The translations under genes and the position numbers were made by a program. This document shows, piece by piece, positions 62,161-64,000 of a stretch of 64,000 nucleotides of DNA; the stretch's first letter is position 1; every line of letters begins with the position of its first letter. Where the stretch lies: assembly GCF_022138605.1 (NCBI RefSeq), contig NZ_JACBFS010000004.1, positions 124,001 through 188,000 on the forward strand. Reading direction: 5' to 3'. A model generated the notes under the pieces. That model searched no databases. It saw only the letters and a program-made list of their open reading frames with translations, and had not been told where the DNA came from. This DNA comes from Xanthobacter sp. NM-25 (GTDB taxonomy: Bacteria > Pseudomonadota > Alphaproteobacteria > Rhizobiales > Xanthobacteraceae).

Positions 62161-62952
62161 CTAGGACGCAAGCAGCCGTGACGTGGCGCAAGCGACATCA
62201 TCCTGGCGCATGAGGCTTTCGCCCACCAGGATGGAGTGAATGCCCACGCACGCCAGCCGGGCCACGTCCGCCGGGGTGAAGATGCCGCTCTCGCCGATGA
62301 TGATGCGGTCGTCCGGCACCCGCGGCGCCAGGCGCTCGCAGGTGGCAAGGCTGGTCTCGAAGGTGCGCAGATCGCGATTGTTGATGCCGATCAGCCGGCA
62401 GGGCAGGGCGAGGGCGCGGTCGAGCTCGCTATCGTCGTGCACCTCCACGATGGCATCCATGCCATATGCCGCCGCCGCCGCCGCGAGATCGGCGGCGAGG
62501 GCGTCATCCACCCCGGCCATGATGATGAGGATGCAGTCGGCCCCCCAGGCCCGCGCCTCGGCCACCTGATAGGTGTCGTACATGAAGTCCTTGCGCAGCA
62601 CCGGCAGCTTCACGGCCGCACGGGCGGCCTTGAGGAAGTCCGGCGCGCCCTGGAACGAGGGGGCATCGGTGAGCACCGAAAGGCAGGTGGCGCCGCCGCG
62701 CTCATAGGCCCGCGCCAACGCCGGCGGATCGAAATCGGCGCGGATCAGGCCCTTGGAGGGGCTGGCCTTCTTGATTTCGGCGATGAGCGCCGTCTGGCCC
62801 TCGGCGATGGTCTGGGTGAGCGCCTCGGCGAACGGGCGCACCCGTGGCGCCGCCTTGGCCGCGGCCTCCACCTCGGCGAGCGGATGGGCGCTCTTGGCGG
62901 CGGCGATCTCGTCGCGCTTGTAGGCTTCGATGCGTGTGAGGATGTTGCTCAT
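62161..62952 (-). CDS. trpC: Indole-3-glycerol phosphate synthase
   Basis: TIM-barrel enzyme of tryptophan synthesis, 263 aa. Visible: LIAEIKKASPSKGLIRADFDP near residue 57, CLSVLTDAPSFQGAPDFL, LPVLRKDFMYDTYQV and GINNRDLRTFETSL, with IIIGESGIFTPADV near residue 220. Its ATG shares one base with the trpD stop (TGATG), giving translational coupling in trpD-trpC. Confidence 0.97.
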   Translation of the reverse strand: MSNILTRIEAYKRDEIAAAKSAHPLAEVEAAAKAAPRVRPFAEALTQTIAEGQTALIAEIKKASPSKGLIRADFDPPALARAYERGGATCLSVLTDAPSFQGAPDFLKAARAAVKLPVLRKDFMYDTYQVAEARAWGADCILIIMAGVDDALAADLAAAAAAYGMDAIVEVHDDSELDRALALPCRLIGINNRDLRTFETSLATCERLAPRVPDDRIIIGESGIFTPADVARLACVGIHSILVGESLMRQDDVACATSRLLAS

Positions 62953-63986
62953 CAGGCCGCCTCCCCCGCGGCTGCCTCGGAGACGCGCACCAGCGCATCC
63001 AGCTTGGCTTTTGCCGCCCCCGAATCAAGGGCGGCCGTGGCCATCTCCACCCCCTGGCGCAGGTCGGACGCACGGCCGGCCACCACTAGGGCGGCGGCGG
63101 CATTGAAGACGGAGACGTCGCGATAGGCATTGCGGGCACCGTCGAGCACGGCGCGCAGGGCCGCCGCATTGACCTTGGCGTCGCCCCCCTTCACCGCCTC
63201 GGCCGGTGCGCGGGTCAGCCCCACGTCCTCCGGAACCACCTCGAAGGTGCGGATGTGGCCATCCTCCAGCACGGCGATGTCGGTGGCGCCGGAAATGGAG
63301 ATTTCATCGAGCCCATCGGCGCCGTGCACCACGAAGGCGCGTTCCGCCCCCAGGGTCTTCAGCACTTCCGCCAGCGGAACGATCCACGACTTGGCGAACA
63401 CGCCCAGCATCTGCAGCTTGACGCCGGCGGGATTGGCCAGCGGGCCCAAAAGGTTGAAAATAGTGCGGGTGCCGAGCTCCACGCGGGTGGGGCCCACATG
63501 CTTCATGGCCTGGTGGTGCGCCGGGGCGAACATGAAGCCGATGCCCGCCTCCTCGATACAGCGGCTGATGCCGGCCGGCGGCAGATCGAGCCGCACGCCC
63601 AGGGCGGCCAGCACATCGGCAGCGCCGGACTTCGAGGACAGGGCCCGGTTGCCGTGCTTGGCCACCGGCACGCCGGCGCCGGCGGTGATGAAGGAGGCGC
63701 AGGTGGAGATATTGTAGGAGCCGGACGCATCGCCACCGGTGCCGACGATGTCCACCGCGCCCGCCGGGGCGGTGACGGGCAGCATCTTGGCGCGCATGAC
63801 GGAGACCGCGCCGGCGATCTCGTCCACCGTCTCGCCGCGCACCCGCAGCCCCATCAGCAGAGCGCCCATCTGCGAGGGGGTGGCCTCGCCCGACATCATC
63901 TTGTTGAACACGAGCGCGGATTCATCCCGGCTGAGGGTCGCGCCGGTGGCCACCTTGCCCAGCAGGGGCTTGAACTCGTCAGTCAT
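62952..63986 (-). CDS. trpD: Anthranilate phosphoribosyltransferase
   Basis: A 344-residue enzyme that joins anthranilate to PRPP, the second committed step of tryptophan synthesis. Visible: DIVGTGGDASGSYNISTCASFITAGAG near residue 80 (PRPP-binding), KHGNRALSSKSGAADVLAALG and FMFAPAHHQAMKHVGPTR, with a typical FNLLGPLANPA. trpG is expected just beyond the window edge. Confidence 0.97.
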   Translation of the reverse strand: MTDEFKPLLGKVATGATLSRDESALVFNKMMSGEATPSQMGALLMGLRVRGETVDEIAGAVSVMRAKMLPVTAPAGAVDIVGTGGDASGSYNISTCASFITAGAGVPVAKHGNRALSSKSGAADVLAALGVRLDLPPAGISRCIEEAGIGFMFAPAHHQAMKHVGPTRVELGTRTIFNLLGPLANPAGVKLQMLGVFAKSWIVPLAEVLKTLGAERAFVVHGADGLDEISISGATDIAVLEDGHIRTFEVVPEDVGLTRAPAEAVKGGDAKVNAAALRAVLDGARNAYRDVSVFNAAAALVVAGRASDLRQGVEMATAALDSGAAKAKLDALVRVSEAAAGEAA

Positions 63987-64000
63987 CTGTCGTCCTCAGC

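Noticed and set aside
1..64000. tRNA, rRNA, CRISPR, insertion sequences, prophage
   Set aside because: No cloverleaf with a typical T-loop, no regularly spaced repeats and no transposase, integrase or phage protein was seen in any frame.

Overview
The window is gene-dense, very GC-rich alphaproteobacterial chromosome. Gene order and families (tolC-popZ-valS, erpA/dgt-argS-SPOR, nagZ-scpAB-tatABC-serS-surE, gltX/comEC/lexA-moeA-moaC-trpC-trpD, ExoR, IalB, L-malyl-CoA lyase, an alpha-type GTTC-N7-GTTC SOS box) point to Hyphomicrobiales (Rhizobiales), most likely near Xanthobacteraceae. This placement is inferred from content and remembered synteny, not from a search. I see no rRNA, tRNA, insertion sequence, prophage or CRISPR array.

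Layout. 0-5 kb: end of a TolC-type outer membrane gene, popZ, valS. 5-10 kb: ExoR-like Sel1-repeat regulator, a GFA-family protein, exonuclease III, and an orphan MBOAT/AlgJ-like O-acetylation pair. 10-15.7 kb: erpA diverging from dgt-argS-SPOR. 15.7-19.5 kb: DUF815 ATPase, an unknown secreted protein, TauE/SafE permease, dusA. 19.9-33.5 kb: an iron-acquisition island. 33.8-36.3 kb: aldo/keto reductase, TIGR02281-type aspartic protease, cobS. 36.5-44.7 kb: LysM/LytM lipoprotein, nagZ, scpAB, tatABC, serS, surE. 44.9-53.6 kb: sdhE, mfd, a small Gly/Ala-repeat secreted protein, an SH3 protein, a YejA-like peptide-binding protein, ialB, hspQ. 53.6-64 kb: L-malyl-CoA lyase, tusA-gltX, comEC, lexA, moeA, moaC, a DUF2147 protein, trpC-trpD.

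The most interesting part is 19.9-29.8 kb. Two similar modules face each other: AraC1 > TonB-receptor1 > FAD-monooxygenase1, converging on FAD-monooxygenase2 < MFS < TonB-receptor2, with AraC2 divergent from receptor 2. The two flavoproteins look paralogous. Receptor 2, AraC2 and the MFS resemble FyuA, YbtA/PchR and RhtX/FptX of phenolate-type siderophore uptake, but there are no siderophore synthesis genes. An 11-bp word is shared upstream of both receptors, and possible Irr (ICE) boxes lie at receptor 2 and upstream of the adjacent fbpABC iron transporter. The simplest reading is a two-channel xenosiderophore uptake system in which each channel ends in a cytoplasmic flavin monooxygenase that may modify the imported ligand. 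This function is inference.

The remaining genes are mostly housekeeping: translation (valS, argS, serS, gltX, dusA), DNA repair and segregation (xth, mfd, lexA, scpAB, popZ), Tat export, envelope maintenance, molybdenum cofactor and tryptophan synthesis.
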